DNA from: Rhizobium sp. Pop5
GTDB lineage: Bacteria > Pseudomonadota > Alphaproteobacteria > Rhizobiales > Rhizobiaceae
Assembly: GCF_024721175.1 (NCBI RefSeq)
Contig: NZ_CP099399.1
Span: forward strand, 434,001 to 498,000
Length of the DNA stretch: 64,000 bases
Reading direction: 5' to 3'
How positions within the stretch are numbered: the first letter of the stretch is position 1; the number at the start of each line of letters is the position of its first letter. A model generated the notes under the pieces. The model did no database searches. It saw only the letters and a program-made list of their open reading frames with translations, and was not told the origin of the DNA. Below are positions 1-8,898 of this stretch, in pieces. The position numbers were made by a program, and so were the translations under genes.

Positions 1-2448
1 AGGCGGGCGCCGACAGTCTGATCGGTGGAGCGGGTGACGACGCCTATGTCGTCGACAATGTCGGCGACGCCGTCGTCGAGAATGCCGCCGAAGGAACCGA
101 TACGGTCTGGGCGAACCTGAGCGCCTATACGCTTGGCGCCAATGCCGAGAATCTCACCTACTTCGGCACCGGGGCGTTTGCCGGAACCGGCAATGGGCTG
201 AACAACGTCTTGACTGGCGGCGCTGGCAACGATCTTTTGGACGGCGGCGCCGGCAGTGACACGCTGATCGGTGGCGCGGGCAACGACATCTATGTGGTCG
301 ACAATGCGGGCGACGCGATCGTCGAGGCGGCGGGCGGCGGCACCGACGAATTGCGGACGGCGCTTGCAGCCTACTCGATCACCGCGCTGACCAATGTCGA
401 GAACCTGAGCTACACGGGATCTGCCAGCTTCACGGGCACCGGCAATGCGCTCGACAACGTTATCACCGGCGGCGCCGGCAATGACGTGCTGAATGGCGGG
501 TTTGGCGCCGACAGCCTGATCGGTGGCGTGGGCGACGACACCTATGTCGTCGACAATGTCGGCGACGCCGTCGTCGAGAACGCCAACGAAGGAACCGACA
601 CGGTCTGGACGAACCTGAGCGCCTATACGCTTGGCGCCAATGCCGAGAACCTCATCTCCTTCGGCACGGGGGCGTTTACCGGAACCGGTAATGGGCTGAA
701 CAACGTCCTGACCGGCGGAGCGGGGATCGACACGCTGAAGGGCGGAGCGGGTGACGACACCTATGTCATCTCCACCGGTGACGTCGTCGTCGAGAATGCC
801 GACGAGGGTATCGACACGGTTCGCACGGCACTGGCAAGCTATACGCTCGGCGCCAATGTCGAGAACCTCGCCTATATCGGCACGGCAGCCTTTGCCGGAA
901 CCGGCAATAGCCTAGCCAACACGATCACGGGTGGGTCAGGTGCGGACATTCTGGACGGAAAGGCGGGCGCCGACAGTCTGATCGGTGGAGCGGGCGACGA
1001 CGCCTATGTCGTCGACAATGTCGGCGACGTCGTCGTCGAGAACGCCGCCGAAGGAACCGATACGGTCTGGGCGAACCTGAGCACCTATACGCTCGGCGCC
1101 AATGCCGAGAATCTCACCTACTTCGGCACCGGGGCGTTTACCGGAACCGGCAATGGGCTGAACAACGTCTTGACTGGCGGCGCTGGCAACGATCTTTTGG
1201 ACGGCGGCGCCGGCAGTGACACGCTGATCGGTGGCGCGGGCAACGACATCTATGTGGTCGACAATGCGGGCGACGCGATCGTCGAGGCGGCGGGCGGCGG
1301 CACCGACGAATTGCGGACGGCGCTTGCAGCCTACTCGATCGCCGCGCTGACCAATGTCGAGAACCTGACCTACACGGGATCTGCCGGCTTCACGGGCACC
1401 GGCAATGCGCTCGACAACGTTATCACCGGCGGCGCCGGCAATGACGTGCTGAATGGCGGGTTTGGCGCCGACAGCCTGATCGGTGGCGTGGGCGACGACA
1501 CCTATGTCGTCGACAATGTCGGCGACGCCGTCGTCGAGAACGCCAACGAAGGAACCGACACGGTCTGGACGAACCTGAGCGCCTATACGCTTGGCGCCAA
1601 TGCCGAGAACCTCATCTTCTTCGGCACGGGGGCGTTTAACGGAACCGGCAATAGCCTCGCCAACACGATCACGGGTGGGTCAGGTGCGGACATTCTGGAC
1701 GGAAAGGCGGGCGCCGACAGTCTGATCGGTGGAGCGGGTGACGACGCCTATGTCGTCGACAATGTCGGCGACGCCGTCGTCGAGAACGCCGCCGAAGGAA
1801 CCGATACGGTCTGGGCGAACCTGAGCGCCTATACGCTTGGCGCCAATGCCGAGAATCTCACCTACTTCGGCACCGGGGCGTTTGCCGGAACCGGCAATGG
1901 GCTGAACAACGTCTTGACTGGCGGCGCTGGCAACGATCTTTTGGACGGCGGCGCCGGCAGTGACACGCTGATCGGTGGCGCGGGCAACGACATCTATGTG
2001 GTCGACAATGCGGGCGACGCGATCGTCGAGGCGGCGGGCGGCGGCACCGACGAATTGCGGACGGCGCTTGCAGCCTACTCGATCGCCGCGCTGACCAATG
2101 TCGAGAACCTGACCTACACGGGATCTGCCGGCTTCACGGGCACCGGCAATGCGCTCGACAACGTTATCACCGGCGGCGCCGGCAATGACGTGCTGAATGG
2201 CGGGTTTGGCGCCGACAGCCTGATCGGTGGCGTGGGCGACGACACCTATGTCGTCGACAATGTCGGCGACGCCGTCGTCGAGAACGCCAACGAAGGAACC
2301 GACACGGTCTGGACGAACCTGAGCGCCTATACGCTTGGCGCCAATGCCGAGAACCTCATCTCCTTCGGCACGGGGGCGTTTACCGGAACCGGTAACAATC
2401 TTGACAACATTATCGTCGGCAGCAATAGCTCCGACACGCTAACAGGTG
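1..2448 (+). repeat. Near-identical long tandem DNA repeats in RTX gene
   Basis: The opening sequence (aggcgggcgccgacagtctg) recurs at 961 and 1705, giving spacings of 960 and 744 bp with only a few substitutions. The longer first interval contains one extra RTX module, at about 700-960. The units are far more similar as DNA than function would require, so recent duplication or gene conversion is likely. Confidence 0.85.
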
Positions 2449-2726
2449 GCGCCGGCAATGATATCCTGACTGGTGGAGCGGCAGCAGACTTCTTCGTTTA
2501 TTTGCCGAACTGGGGCCACGATATAATCATAGACTTCATGGCAACCGGCGCCGCACACGACACGATCAGGATCGATCACAGCATTTTCGCGGATTGGGCT
2601 TCGCTTCTTGCTGCATCCAGTCAGTCTGGCAGCGATACAATCGTTACAGCCGATATTGACAACACCATAACGTTGAAGAACGTGGCCGTATCAAGCCTCC
2701 AGTCAGGAGACTTTCTGTTTGCGTGA
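1..2726 (+). CDS. RTX-type calcium-binding repeat protein (5' partial)
   Basis: The reading frame is open from base 3, so the gene starts outside the window and an internal ATG near 210 is not its start. The visible 900 or so residues are almost entirely tandem RTX-like units with GGAGxD-type nonapeptides alternating with blocks such as DDTYVVDNVGD and YTLGANAENL. Such repeats bind calcium and fold as beta-rolls in proteins exported by type I secretion. The last 90 residues change character (hydrophobic, ending SGDFLFA), as expected for an uncleaved C-terminal type I secretion signal. At DNA level the repeats are nearly identical: the block at 187-680 recurs 960 bp later, and again a further 744 bp on. 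No ABC exporter is visible. Its role (surface adhesin, biofilm or bacteriocin-like protein) cannot be told from this part. Confidence 0.85.
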   Translation, partial: AGADSLIGGAGDDAYVVDNVGDAVVENAAEGTDTVWANLSAYTLGANAENLTYFGTGAFAGTGNGLNNVLTGGAGNDLLDGGAGSDTLIGGAGNDIYVVDNAGDAIVEAAGGGTDELRTALAAYSITALTNVENLSYTGSASFTGTGNALDNVITGGAGNDVLNGGFGADSLIGGVGDDTYVVDNVGDAVVENANEGTDTVWTNLSAYTLGANAENLISFGTGAFTGTGNGLNNVLTGGAGIDTLKGGAGDDTYVISTGDVVVENADEGIDTVRTALASYTLGANVENLAYIGTAAFAGTGNSLANTITGGSGADILDGKAGADSLIGGAGDDAYVVDNVGDVVVENAAEGTDTVWANLSTYTLGANAENLTYFGTGAFTGTGNGLNNVLTGGAGNDLLDGGAGSDTLIGGAGNDIYVVDNAGDAIVEAAGGGTDELRTALAAYSIAALTNVENLTYTGSAGFTGTGNALDNVITGGAGNDVLNGGFGADSLIGGVGDDTYVVDNVGDAVVENANEGTDTVWTNLSAYTLGANAENLIFFGTGAFNGTGNSLANTITGGSGADILDGKAGADSLIGGAGDDAYVVDNVGDAVVENAAEGTDTVWANLSAYTLGANAENLTYFGTGAFAGTGNGLNNVLTGGAGNDLLDGGAGSDTLIGGAGNDIYVVDNAGDAIVEAAGGGTDELRTALAAYSIAALTNVENLTYTGSAGFTGTGNALDNVITGGAGNDVLNGGFGADSLIGGVGDDTYVVDNVGDAVVENANEGTDTVWTNLSAYTLGANAENLISFGTGAFTGTGNNLDNIIVGSNSSDTLTGGAGNDILTGGAAADFFVYLPNWGHDIIIDFMATGAAHDTIRIDHSIFADWASLLAASSQSGSDTIVTADIDNTITLKNVAVSSLQSGDFLFA

Positions 2727-2983
2727 TCCTCGCGTGCACTTTGCTGGTTCAGCACCTGCTGAGGAGTAAGCGGTGACGTGAGGCCGTTACTTCTTGAAGT
2801 TCCAAGGCATCAGAGCGTCGAGATCGCTTGATGGCCAACCTGCGGCGATACGCTGAAGCGTCTGCGTCAGCCAGGCCAGCGGATCGATTTCGTTCATCTT
2901 GGCGGACTGGATGAGCGTAGAGAGCGTGGCCCAAGTCCTTCCGCCGCCGGCATTTCCGGCAAATAGGCTATTCTTCCGAACAA

Positions 2984-3472
2984 TTGCAAGCCCCCGTTCA
3001 TTCTGCCCATGTCGGCGACGAAGTCGAGGTTCATTATCGCTGGCATCCGTATTTCGGCCAAAAGGTGTTTGTTCGGCGCGTCGAAGAACGAGCGACAGGT
3101 CGGTTTTTGAAGGTTTCGGGGCCGACAGGTGTCGTGATCGCGATTTCGGGGTGGATGATTGATCCTGTGGTTTGCAGCGGCATGACCCTGGGAGCGGCAC
3201 GCGTCGATCTTGCGGCGCTGATCGAACTGTACAGACTGGTCTCAGGCGGTGCGAAGGCGGCACTCTTCCGAGGTGAACATAGAATCACTCAGGAGGAAGA
3301 GGATGAGATCCCGCAACACGCTGGTGCCGGCGTCGGGCCGGCAGCTCGACCTGATATTCAAAACCCGGACGCTCGACGGACTAAGCGACAAGGATCGCAA
3401 GAAGGCGATATCAACACTGGCTTGCCTGCTGATGCAGGCGGCCGGTCTGGCCGTCGAGGAGCTCAACGATGA
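2984..3472 (+). CDS. Small ORF 1 of the recombinase element
   Basis: A coding-like frame lies upstream of the recombinase, with a recognisable small domain around residues 10-100 (HPYFGQKVFVRRVEE, then GPTGVVIAISGWMIDPVVC). Short proteins of this kind, possibly DUF5372-like, often precede large recombinases in such elements. No ATG lies near the domain start. The only in-frame early candidate is a TTG at 2984, which is in the tnpC flank, so the true start is unclear. The frame continues 170 bp over ORF 2 and its stop overlaps the recombinase ATG, so the last 55 residues may be out-of-frame read-through after an indel. Function unknown, perhaps an accessory factor for recombination. Confidence 0.5.
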   Translation: MQAPVHSAHVGDEVEVHYRWHPYFGQKVFVRRVEERATGRFLKVSGPTGVVIAISGWMIDPVVCSGMTLGAARVDLAALIELYRLVSGGAKAALFRGEHRITQEEEDEIPQHAGAGVGPAARPDIQNPDARRTKRQGSQEGDINTGLPADAGGRSGRRGAQR

Positions 3473-3482
3473 CCAGCACTGA
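3303..3482 (+). CDS. Small ORF 2 of the recombinase element
   Basis: A 59-residue basic, helical protein (MRSRNTLVPASG start, ending EELNDDQH) with a strong ribosome-binding site (aggagga) just upstream of the ATG at 3303. An in-frame ATG at 3249 would extend it by 18 residues but has no such site. It overlaps the start of the recombinase gene by 14 bp, which suggests translational coupling. Small helical ORFs in this position are common in recombinase modules and might act as directionality or DNA-binding factors; that is inference. No known domain is recognised. Confidence 0.6.
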   Translation: MRSRNTLVPASGRQLDLIFKTRTLDGLSDKDRKKAISTLACLLMQAAGLAVEELNDDQH

Positions 3483-5537
3483 TCTGATTCCGACTGCGCT
3501 GCTTGAACGCAAGGCAGTCGTTTATGTTCGGCAGTCCACTCAGTCACAGGTGATGACCAATCTGGAAAGCCAGCGACGACAGTATGATCTTGTTGACGTC
3601 GCACGACAGCGCGGCTTTCTCGATGTTGAGGTCATCGACGATGACCTTGGGCGCTCTGCCAGCGGAACTGTTGCACGCCCCGGCTTCGATCGTCTCGTCG
3701 CCCTGCTGTGCGCCGGCAAAGTTGGTGCCGTTTTATGCTTCGACGCCTCACGGCTCGCACGTAACGGCCGCGACTGGCACCATCTGCTTGAACTATGCGG
3801 CCTCGTTGAAGCCCGCGTCATAGACCATGACGGTGTCTACAATCCATGTCGGCCCAATGATCGTCTTCTGCTCGGGATGAAGGGTAGTATCAGCGAGTTC
3901 GAACTAGGCGTGCTGAGAGCCCGCATGCTCGATGCCGCCAGATCGAAAGCGCGGCGTGGTGAATTGCGCCTTTCTGTGCCGTTCGGTTACATATGGCATC
4001 GGGAGGCGGGGCTTGGGCTGGACCCCGATCTGCGTCTGCAAGAGGTGATCCGATCCATATTCGCCCGCTTCCACGAGCTTGGAAGTGCGCGTCAGGTGCT
4101 TCTGTCGATGACGAAAGATCAGATTCACTTCCCGCGGCCGTCGGATGAAGGGCGCATGACCAACTTCGTATGGAAGCCTGTCCGTTATCGCAATGTGATC
4201 GGCATCCTCAAAAGCCCTTTCTACGCCGGCGTCTATGTCTATGGGAAGAGCGAGAAGCGGACTGCCATCATCAATGGACGCGCGCGGCGCAGTTACGGGC
4301 ACGGCAAGCCGGTCGGCACCTGGGAGGTGATGATCCGGGACCATCACGAAGGTTACATCAGTTGGGACGAATACGAGCGCAACCAACAGCAACTGGCGCT
4401 CAATAATTATGGCCGCTCGGGCGGGACCAAATCGGGCCGCGGTGGCAAAGCGCTATTATCGGGTCTCCTAACCTGCGGACGGTGTGGGCGGCGGCTGAGT
4501 GTTGCCTATACGGGCAATCCAAATAGTCCTGTCTATCGCTGCGACAAGCAGAATCTGATGATGGGCTTGCGCCGATGCATGACGTTCGGTGGCCCGAAGG
4601 TCGATGCGGCGGTTGCGCGCGAGTTGTTGCGCGCGGTAGAACCGTTAGCGATCGAAGCGACCTTTGAAGCAGAGCGGATGCACCGAGAGCGCCAAGAAGA
4701 CCAGCGCCACATTCACGACTTGGAGCTACAACAGGCTCGCTATGAGGCCAGCCTTGCCGAGCGCCGCTACGCAGCATGCGATCCCGACAACCGTCTCATA
4801 GCCGCGCAGCTTGAGAAGAATTGGGAACCTGCGCTACGCCGCGTGCGTGATCTGGAAGTGCGCAAGCCTGCCGAAAGTCCTTCAACCATCGAGGTTGATC
4901 CGGGCACCTTTGCCAACCTTGCAGACAATCTACAGGCCGCCTGGGATTCGCCCGATGTGAGCATGCGTGTGCGCCAGCAGCTCTTACGTACGTTGATCGC
5001 CGACATTGTTGTCGATGTTGACGATGCGGTGCGCGACGTGGTGATGACGATCCACTGGAAAGGCGGCCAGCATTCGGAACTGAGAGTGCGCAAGCCTCAG
5101 AGCGGCGAACACGGCTGTGCCACCACCGAGGATGCTTTGGCGGTGATGCGCAGCATGGCTGGACGCTGGTCCGATGAACATATCGCCGCATCGCTTAATC
5201 GAATGGGCATGCCCACGGGGCAAGGAAAAACCGGACTGCGCACCGTGTCGCTTCTGTGAGGCGCGTTCGCGCAATCCACGCGTACAAATCAGCGGACAAG
5301 GACGGCGAATGGCTGACCATGACAGAGGCTGCGACGGTCTTGGGCGTGACGAACCACCGAATACGCCACCTGATCAAGACGAACGTGCTGTCTGCCGAGC
5401 AGGTGGTTCCCGGCGCGCCGTATCAAATCCGCGCCAGCGACCTGGCTTCGGCGACGGTCCAAGCCGCTATAGCCCGAAAGGGCCGCCCGTGTCGCACAAC
5501 TGACACGGAGACGCTTCCAATGTTTACAGACACTTAG
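3469..5537 (+). pseudogene. Large serine recombinase, C-terminus frameshifted
   Basis: The first frame (3469-5259, 596 residues) has the resolvase catalytic domain (YVRQSTQSQ with the nucleophilic serine near residue 23, then DASRLARNGRDW and the GSISEFELGVLRARM helix), the recombinase domain (FYAGVYVYG), a zinc ribbon (CGRCG ... RCDKQ ... RRC) and a coiled coil. It ends abruptly after GQGKT. The expected WTAHRV-type continuation is in another frame, which runs to 5537 and contains a helix-turn-helix-like segment (MTEAATVLGVTNHRIRHLIK). Compared with that continuation, one base is missing near 5230 after a run of five A. Real mutation, sequence error or recoding are all possible. The catalytic part is intact. 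Confidence 0.85.
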
Positions 5538-7037
5538 AGAAGGAGTGCACAATGACTCAGGTCCGGCCTGAGGCCGGATGGCACGCTCAAGAATGTTGGA
5601 GTCTATCTCGATGCGCCTGTCATGGAGGAACTGTTCGAAGGCTTCCCGCCGATTAAGGGCATAGCGAATTGCCTCGGCGAGCTTTGATTTTCCAGAGATG
5701 CGGGGCAGCGTGTCCTGCCAGAGTTTGTAGAGATCGGCAACGACTGCAGCGGAGGCGCCCTGACGGGCGGCAACGCGAACATCGGGGCTTTGTCCACGCA
5801 CCTTTTCCTCGATCGACCAAAGTGCGCCCATCTTTTCGATTGTCGCCGTTGCCACCTTGGAACTGTCGTTTGCGTGCAGCTCGTAAAACCGACGGCGACC
5901 ATGCGCCCAGCACCCCGCCAAAAGAGCGCCGTCGTTTCCGCGCTCAGGTCGAGCAACACGGTTATAGGCAGTGTACCCGTCGATCTGCAGGATGCCGCGA
6001 TAGCCTTCGAGATGCCGAGCGACACAATCGCCGGATCGACTGTCTTCAAAACGGTAAGCCACCATCGGCGGAACGCTCCCGCCGAATGGTCGATCGTCCC
6101 GGGCGTACGCCCATAGGTACGCTGTCTTTGCCGACCCCGATCCAGGGACAAGTGTCGGCAACGTCGTCTCGTCGGCGAATATTCGTTCGCCTCTTTTGAT
6201 CTGGCTGAAGGTGTAGTCCGCGAGATTCTCGAGTTCGAACCCAAGCTTCCCCATCCACCGCGCCATGATGCCGCGGTCGACTTCGACATGGTCGCGCAGG
6301 AAGATCGCCTCCTGTCGATAGAGCGGCAACCCGTCGCCATATTTGGAGACCGCGATATAGGCGAGCGGCGCTTCCGTCGGAATGCCGCTTTCGACGATAT
6401 GCGCCGGGGCTGAGGCCTGGATCACGCCGTCTTCGTTCTTGAAGGCATACTTCGGGCGATGGGTGACGATCACCCGGAACTTCGGCGGAATGACATCAAG
6501 CCGCTCGGAGGTATCTTCCCCGATCAGGACCTTCTGTTTGCCAGCGTGTTCGGGCAGTTCGTCCGGCTCGATGACCTCATGGACCCGCTCCAGGTGCGGG
6601 GGGAAGCCCTTGCGCGGGCGCGTCGCACGCTTTGCTGCGACTGGATTTCGGCCCTTGGCAACCAGCGCTTCGATCGCCGCGATGCCGGTGTCGATTTCTT
6701 CGAAGACAAACGCGCCTTGCTCGTCGAGATCCGCGTCAATGGTCGTGCCCTGCTTTTCCGAGCGGCGACCATACCGGTATCGATTGAAGGCCTTGAGGAC
6801 CAGCTTCAGCTTGGCGATCTGTTCGTCTGCGTCCGCATTACGGGCCTTCAGATCAGCAACTTCGTCCTCCAGGACATCGGCGCGCGCGGCCTTTGCGGCC
6901 ATCGCCAGGACCATGGCTTTCAGCGCATCGATATCATCCGGAGCTCGAGATCGGCTGGTGTCATGCCCTTATGTAGAGCATATTTCGGCGAGATTTTCCC
7001 TCAGTTTCAGCCGCCTGATTCACTCTGCCGCAGGGCT

Positions 7038-7382
7038 TTACCCAACAAATTCCGGTCGTTTCACCGTAGCCGAGCGGACCCGTTTCCAGTCCATGCCATC
7101 AACGAGTGCGAGCAGTTGCGCGTGATTGAGCTGCACGCGGGCCGGACCGATCTTCGGCCAGACGAACTGATTTTTTTCGAGCCGCTTCGAATACAGGCAG
7201 ACGCCTGAGCCATCCCACCAGGCGATCTTTATTCTGTCTGCTCTTTTGGCGCGGAAAACGTAGAGCGAGCCATTGAAGGGGTCGCTTCCAGCATCACGCA
7301 CCCGCGCCAAAAGGCTATCTGGACCTTTGCGGAAATCGACGGGATGACTGGCCAAAAAAACCTTCGCACCAGCGGGGATCAT
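7038..7382 (-). CDS. tnpB: IS66 accessory protein TnpB
   Basis: A complete 114-residue IS66 Orf2-type protein, recognised by the VDFRKGPDSL, VFRAKRADRIKI and WPKI blocks. TnpB is needed with TnpA and TnpC for IS66 transposition, although its biochemical role is not well settled. Its ATG overlaps the tnpA stop (ATGA), the typical translational coupling of IS66 elements. The stop lies about 120 bp before the tnpC start. This is the only one of the three transposition genes here with an undamaged frame. Confidence 0.92.
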   Translation of the reverse strand: MIPAGAKVFLASHPVDFRKGPDSLLARVRDAGSDPFNGSLYVFRAKRADRIKIAWWDGSGVCLYSKRLEKNQFVWPKIGPARVQLNHAQLLALVDGMDWKRVRSATVKRPEFVG

Positions 7383-7737
7383 GCAGACCGCACCGCGCGG
7401 ATCAACCTGACGAGATGGGCCTCGTCGATCCCGACATTCACGCGGATCACTGCGTCGCCGATCATGATGTCCGCGGTAGAGCTTTCGCCCCGAGCCGTAT
7501 TAACAACAGCCTCCGCTTTCAGTCGGGCATTGCGCCGCCATGTGAACAACTGCGAGGGGTCGATCCCTATGCGCCTTGCCACCGCCGAAACGCTCGCACC
7601 CGGCTCCAGCTTTCGGCTACCGCCTGAGCCTTGAACTCATCTGACCAGCGTCGAACCTCTCGCGGCGCGCCCTCCAGGCGACCCGCAACGGCTTCGATCA
7701 TATGGAACGTTCTATGTTCGGACATAGCTTCAGACAT
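7379..7737 (-). pseudogene. tnpA: IS66 TnpA, frameshifted
   Basis: The N-terminal part (from ATG 7737, MSEAMSEHRTFHM, through RRWSDEFKAQAVAES) and the C-terminal part (ARRIGIDPSQLFTWRRNAR to 7379) are clear pieces of the IS66/IS3-type helix-turn-helix protein but lie in different frames. The expected middle (EPGASVSAVARRIG) is recovered if one base is added near 7607-7613, so a single-base deletion broke the gene. The downstream frame still ends in an ATGA overlap with tnpB. Confidence 0.85.
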
Positions 7738-7939
7738 CGCAATTCATACCAAGCTCATTCCCTGAGCTCACATGAATAAGCGCGATGCCTTGCTATCGCC
7801 AGACGGGGTCAATGCACCGCTTACGCTGAGGAGGAGTAGCCAAAGTTCTGTTATCGTGACGGCGTGCATCAGCATGCGTCACGCGCCGTTCCTAGTTCGA
7901 GGCCCTTGGTCGCGAGATCTGAGACGATGGAGACCCTAG

Positions 7940-8777
7940 GAAGTGTGGACTCTAGGATTCCCAAACTGTTGCTGATGTGATTCAAAGCTGCCTTTTGGAG
8001 GCCATGGGTGTTCTTGATCGTCTTATTCTTCGTGACGACCAATGCGAGCGGATGTCGCGACACATCATCGGTGATGATCGCACGCGTGGTTCCTCGGGCC
8101 GGGACAATCGCATGTTCGTTGAAACAGTGTTGTGGATCGTGCGAACAGGCTCGCCCTGGCGCGATCTGCCGGACGCATTCGGCGATTGGAATAGCGTGTT
8201 TCGCCGCTTCAGCCGCTGGAGCCAAAAAGGTGTCTGGTGGCGTCTCTTCGAGGCGATGTCAGATGATAGCGACTTCGAATACCTGATCGTCGACAGCACA
8301 TTATCCGTGCTCACCAGCATGCTTCGGGCGCAAAAAAGGGGCTGAAGATCAAGCCCTTGGTCGTTCTCGCGGCGGCATGAGCACCAAAATCCATCTGGCG
8401 GTACGCGGTCTCGGATGCCCTGTGCGCTTCGTGCTCACCGCCGGTCAAAAAGGCGATGCACCGCAAGCCGAGGCTTTGATCGAAGAGCTTCCCGCCGAAG
8501 TCGTCATGGCCGATACAGCCTACGAAAGTGACCGACTCCGGAAGACCATCGCGACCAAGGGCGCGAAAGCCGTCATCCCGAACAACCCGTCTCGCCCCCT
8601 GAAATATCCGCTCGACAAGCAACTCTACGCCCAACGACATCTGGTCGAGTGCTGCTTCTCAAAGTTCAGACAGGTTCGGCGCATCGCCACGCGATACGGG
8701 AAAAACCGTGAGAAACTAACGAGCCATGATCGCTCTGGCCGCAACAATCCAATGGCTCAGGTAAGTGTCCACAATTC
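7940..8777 (+). mobile_element. IS5-family element, decayed
   Basis: Imperfect inverted ends GGAAGTGTGGACTCTAGG (7940) and, reverse-complemented, GGAATTGTGGACACTTAC (ending 8777) are flanked by CTAG on both sides (7936-7939 and 8778-8781). This fits the YTAR/TA-type target of IS5 elements. The 838-bp length fits a small two-ORF IS5-family (IS427-like) element. The right target site overlaps a rhizobial palindromic repeat beginning at 8779. Confidence 0.8.
7977..8764 (+). pseudogene. IS5-family transposase, several disruptions
   Basis: The first frame (7977-8345) has the N-terminal IS5 domain (ETVLWIVRTGSPWRDLP, then FEYLIVDST with a catalytic Asp). The second frame (from about 8308; ATG at 8377) has GMSTKIHLAVRGLGCP, MADTAYESDRLR and the RHLVECCFSKF segment with the catalytic Glu. 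The switch is +1 and lies near 8302-8308, before the AAAAAAG run at 8332-8338, so it looks like a base loss and not the -1 programmed shift known from some relatives. A second frame change near 8697 and a nonsense codon destroy the usual MIALAATIQWLR end, which is still readable in another frame. The protein is almost certainly inactive. Confidence 0.85.
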
Positions 8778-8778
8778 C

Positions 8779-8830
8779 TAGAGCACGATGCCGAAAAGTG
8801 TGAGCGGTTTGCTCATGACATCATGCTCTA
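8779..8830. repeat. Rhizobial intergenic palindromic repeat, first unit
   Basis: tagagcacgatg at 8779-8790 pairs with catcatgctcta at 8819-8830 (one mismatch), around ccgaaaagtg. This form of palindrome is scattered through Rhizobium intergenic regions (RIME-like). It has no coding potential. Confidence 0.6.
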
Positions 8831-8842
8831 AGTGTTTAATTT

Positions 8843-8893
8843 AGAACAGGATTCAGATTTCAGGCCGGGTCGGGCCTAAAATCATACTGTTCT
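8843..8893. terminator. Palindrome after histidine kinase gene
   Basis: agaacag (8843-8849) pairs with ctgttct (8887-8893), with an inner aggcc/ggcct hairpin (8862-8877). It lies 6 bp after the end of the minus-strand kinase gene and could end its transcript. It also belongs with the neighbouring repeat unit, so it may be a mobile palindrome and not a dedicated terminator. Confidence 0.45.
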
Positions 8894-8898
8894 AGCGA

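Larger units (their letters stand above)
2988..5567 (+). mobile_element. Serine-recombinase element nested in IS66 tnpC
   Basis: This 2580-bp block interrupts tnpC cleanly. It carries two small ORFs and a large serine recombinase. The dinucleotide GC is present at both junctions (TTGC|AAGC on the left, CGGC|CTGA on the right), so the end points can slide by 2 bp. That is the expected trace of a serine recombinase, which makes a 2-bp staggered cut and exchanges at a 2-bp core. No terminal inverted repeats or longer target duplication are visible. The exact end points are inferred from restoring the tnpC frame. Confidence 0.85.
2787..6914 (-). pseudogene. tnpC: IS66 transposase TnpC split by insertion
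   Basis: The N-terminal piece runs from 6914 down to 5568 (449 codons). The C-terminal piece runs from 2987 down to 2787, starting in the RKNSLFAG region and ending in MPWNFKK, the conserved IS66 tail. Joining the two removes exactly 2988-5567, restores the frame (RPQ-AIVRKN) and gives a 515-residue TnpC, the usual size. The N-terminal piece shows the leucine-rich coiled coil, the zinc-finger-like region, the DDE-type core (IDGYTAYNR, CWAHGRRRFYE) and the EIDSNILERAIRP motif. The continuous frame below 5568 down to 5289 is read-through into the inserted element and is not transposase. Confidence 0.93.
2766..7824 (-). mobile_element. IS66-family element, interrupted by a nested element
   Basis: Terminal inverted repeats begin GTAAGCGGTG at 2766 and, on the other strand, at 7824. 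They are flanked by an exact 8-bp direct repeat GCTGAGGA (2758-2765 and 7825-7832), the target duplication size of IS66. Inside, on the minus strand, are tnpA, tnpB and tnpC in the usual IS66 order. Removing the nested insertion at 2988-5567 leaves 2479 bp, a normal IS66 length. The element landed 39 bp after the RTX stop codon. With tnpA frameshifted and tnpC split, this copy should not be able to transpose by itself. Confidence 0.93.

Noticed and set aside
8332..8338. AAAAAAG as a programmed frameshift site in the IS5-family transposase
   Set aside because: The needed shift is +1 and must occur before the run; the gene also has a second break near its end, so decay explains it better.
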